Below are positions 62,203 to 64,000 of a DNA stretch of 64,000 bases, piece by piece; positions within the stretch are counted from its first letter, which is position 1, and every line of letters begins with the position of its first letter. The notes beneath the pieces are model-generated. The model did not search any database. It saw only the letters and a list, made by a program, of their open reading frames with translations, and was not told the DNA's origin. The DNA is taken from positions 247,845,889-247,909,888 of the forward strand of contig OV050030.1 in assembly GCA_920105625.2 (NCBI GenBank). Direction: 5' to 3'. Both the position numbers and the translations under genes were made by a program. Source of the DNA: Clusia tigrina (Eukaryota; Arthropoda; Insecta; Diptera; Clusiidae).

Positions 62203-64000
62203 GTTTGATAACGCTCCAGTAAAAAGTTACAAGCATTTGTATGTTGCAAACTTTGATAGGTGTAGGACGTACCGTATAGAAGTTAGGGCCATTTGAAGAT
62301 TTATCAGTGTTTGATTTATGACTCAAGGGTAGCTTAACTTTGAGCGATAACTTAAATTGACAAGAGGCTCGAGTACTTTATTGTTACAACATTTCAAGAT
62401 TTTATGACGCTCCAGTAAAAAGTTACAAGCATTTGTATGTTGCAAACTTTGATAGGTCTAGGACGTACCGTATAGAAGTTAGGGCCATTTGAAGTTTTAT
62501 CAGTGTTTGATTTGGGACTCAAGGGTAGCATAGCTTTGAGCGATAGCTTAAATTGACAAGAGGCTCGATTACTTTATTGTTACAAAATTTAAAGGTTTCA
62601 TGGCGCTCCCGTAAAAAGTTACAAGCATTTGTATGTTGCAAACTTTGATATGTGTAGGACGTACCGTATAGAAGTTAGGGCCATTTGGAGTTTTATCAGT
62701 GTTTGATTTGGGACTCACGGGTAGCATAACTTTGAGCGATAACTTAAATTGACAAGAGGCTCGAGTACTTTATTGTTACAAAATTTCAAGATTTTATGAC
62801 GCTCCAGTAAAAAGTTACAAGCATTTGGATGTTGCAAACTTTGATAGGTGAAGGACGTGCCGTATAGAAGTTAGGGCCATTTGAAGTTTTATCAGTGTTT
62901 GATTTGGGACTCAAGGGTAGCATAGCTTTGAGCGATAGCTTAAATTGACAAGAGGCTCGAGTACTTTATTGTTACAAAATTTCAAGGTTTCATGACGCTC
63001 CAGTAAAAAGTTACAAGCATTTGTATGATGCAAAATTTGATAGGTGTACGAATTACCGTATAGAAGTTTGAGCCATTTGAAGTTTTATCAGTGTTTGATT
63101 TTGGACTCAAGGGTACCGTAACTTTGAGCGATAGCTTAAATTGACAAGAGGCTCGAGTACTTTATTGTTACAAAATTTTAAGGTCTTATGACGCTCCAGT
63201 AAAAACTTACAAGCATTTCTATGTTGCAAACTTTGATATGTGTAGGACGTACCGTATAGAAGTTAGTGCCATTTGAAGTTTTATCAGTGTTTGATTTGGG
63301 AATCAAGGGTAGCATAGCTTTCAGCGATAGCTTAAATTGACAAGAGGCTCGAGTACTTTATTGTTACAAAATTTCAAGTTTTTATGACGATCCAGTAAAA
63401 ACTTACAAGCATTTCTATGTTGCAAACTTTGATATGTGTAGGACGTACCGTATAGAAGTTAGTGCCATTTGAAGTTTTATCAGTGTTTGATTTGGGACTC
63501 AAGGGTAGCATAGCATTTTGCGACAGCTTAAATTGACAAGAGACTCGAGTACTTTATTGTTACAAAATTTCAAGGTTTTATGACGCTCCAGTAAAAAGAT
63601 ACAAGCATTTGTATGTTGCAAACTTTGATAGGTGTAGGACGTACCGTGTAGAAGTTAGGGCTATTTGAAGATTTATCAGTGTTTGATATGGGACTCAAGG
63701 GTGGCATAGCTTTAAGCGATAACTTAAATTGACAAGAGGCTCGAGTAATTTATTGTTACAAAATTTCAAGGTTTTATGACGCTCCAGTAAAAAGTTACAA
63801 GCATTTGTATGTTGCAAACTTTGATAGGTGTAGGACGTACCGTATAGAAGTTAGGGCCATTTGAAGTTTTATCAGTGTTTGATTTGGGACTCAAGGGTAG
63901 CATAGCTTTGAGCGATAGCTTAAATTGACAAGAGGCTCGAGTACTTTATTGTTACAAAATTTCAAGGTTTTATGACGCTCCAGTAAAAAGTTACAAGCAT
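62203..64000 (+). repeat. 17-mer HOR, copy C (internally deleted, cut by window end)
   Basis: It follows copy B from 'gtttgataacgctcc' through 'catttggatgttgc' (62822) to 'ttaaggtcttatgacg' near 63180. It then switches to 'aaaacttacaagcatttcta' and 'agttagtgcc', a monomer type that lies further along in A and B. After that, 'gggaatcaaggg' with 'ctttcagcg' shows a type that normally precedes that one. From 63407 onward the order is that of copy A from 57331, but three monomers (588 bp) closer to the copy start. The window ends inside a monomer. Confidence 0.85.
63180..63330 (+). other. Recombination junction in 17-mer copy C
   Basis: The left parent ends within 'gacgctccagtaaaaa'. The middle ('cttacaagcatttctatg' to 'agttagtgcc') comes from a monomer like 57313-57400. 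The right ('gggaatcaagggtagc', 'tttcagcg') comes from the monomer before it, like 57223-57250. The net change is minus three monomers, with a repeated middle type. Confidence 0.72.

Larger units (their letters stand above)
1..64000 (+). repeat. 196 bp tandem satellite array, whole window
   Basis: Every part of the window is a copy of one 196 bp unit, head to tail in a single orientation. Phase marks (GTG of 'cagtgtttgatttggg') fall at 85+196n to 869; 1046+196n to 1830; 2025+196n to 11041; 11199; 11388+196n to 13544; 13742+196n to 14134; 14329+196n to 15505; 15702+196n to 16094; 16289; 16482; 16677+196n to 18049; 18226+196n to 19010; 19205+196n to 47821; 47999+196n to 49371; 49566; 49763+196n to 55055; 55250; 55447+196n to 57995; 58190; 58387+196n to 61327; 61522; 61719+196n to 63875. 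That is 327 starts. Each change of series is an indel listed separately. The array is cut by both window edges. By architecture it is a eukaryotic centromeric or heterochromatic satellite; that role is inferred, and I do not recognise the family. Confidence 0.98.

Noticed and set aside
1..64000. CRISPR array
   Set aside because: The repeats are 196 bp, contiguous and similar along their whole length. There are no short repeats with unique spacers and no cas genes.
1..64000. Transposable element or unique insertion within the array
   Set aside because: The phase marks account for the whole length with only small indels (38 bp at most). No terminal repeats, target duplications or foreign sequence were seen.
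1..64000. Inverted monomer blocks or strand switches
   Set aside because: All 327 marks read in the same direction. I saw no reverse-complement monomers.
1..64000. A gene encoding a repeat protein (65-residue tandem repeat)
   Set aside because: 196 is not divisible by 3 and each + strand frame meets a stop in nearly every monomer, so no long tandem-repeat frame exists.
1..64000. Ribosomal DNA spacer repeats
   Set aside because: No rRNA gene, promoter-like unique region or terminator array is present. HOR organisation over 64 kb without a gene is unlike rDNA spacers.

Overview
The whole 64 kb window is one uninterrupted tandem satellite array with a basic repeat of 196 bp. All copies lie head to tail in one orientation. 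Using the recurring GTG of 'cagtgtttgatttggg' as phase mark, I count 327 monomer starts, from 85 to 63875. That gives 326 complete monomers plus a partial one at each edge, so the array runs past both ends of the window. I see no unique sequence, transposon, RNA gene, inverted block or credible protein gene. The consensus monomer is about 37% G+C (73 of 196 bases).

This architecture fits a eukaryotic centromeric or pericentromeric (heterochromatic) satellite. Nothing in the sequence lets me name the organism. The array is organised into higher-order repeats (HORs), in which blocks of distinguishable monomers are copied as units.

Layout: (1) 1-2595, segment P1, copied almost exactly at 17181-19775 (offset 17180 bp). 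(2) 2596-11695, a bridge, an imperfect 10-monomer (1960 bp) HOR from 3593, and a diversified tail with two private deletions. (3) 11696-17180, a short segment shared with the 14-mer HOR, a second 10-mer pair, and a recombinant piece of P. (4) 17181-25762, P2, a 3-monomer insert and a 14-mer (2744 bp) HOR in two copies. (5) 26400-34965 and 35612-44569, two copies of a superblock of roughly 9 kb, each holding a nested 21-mer (4116 bp) repeat; copy 1 lacks two monomers. (6) 44570-64000, related but more diverged monomers ending in a 17-mer (3332 bp) HOR present about 2.5 times.

From 19205 to 47821 the phase marks stay in perfect 196 bp register, with no net length change at any mark I followed across 146 steps. 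The outer parts contain monomers of 158, 177, 178, 189, 193, 195, 197 and 198 bp. Short open frames of 60-82 codons recur, but they reflect the repeat and are not genes. On the + strand they open only where a TGA at monomer positions 52-54 has become TGG or TGC. A 196 bp unit also shifts frame by one at each copy.

No gene-encoded system is visible. The notable content is the nested HOR structure, several recombination junctions that can be read base by base, a near-invariant block inside the monomer, and a weak resemblance of that part of the monomer to an RNA polymerase III internal promoter.
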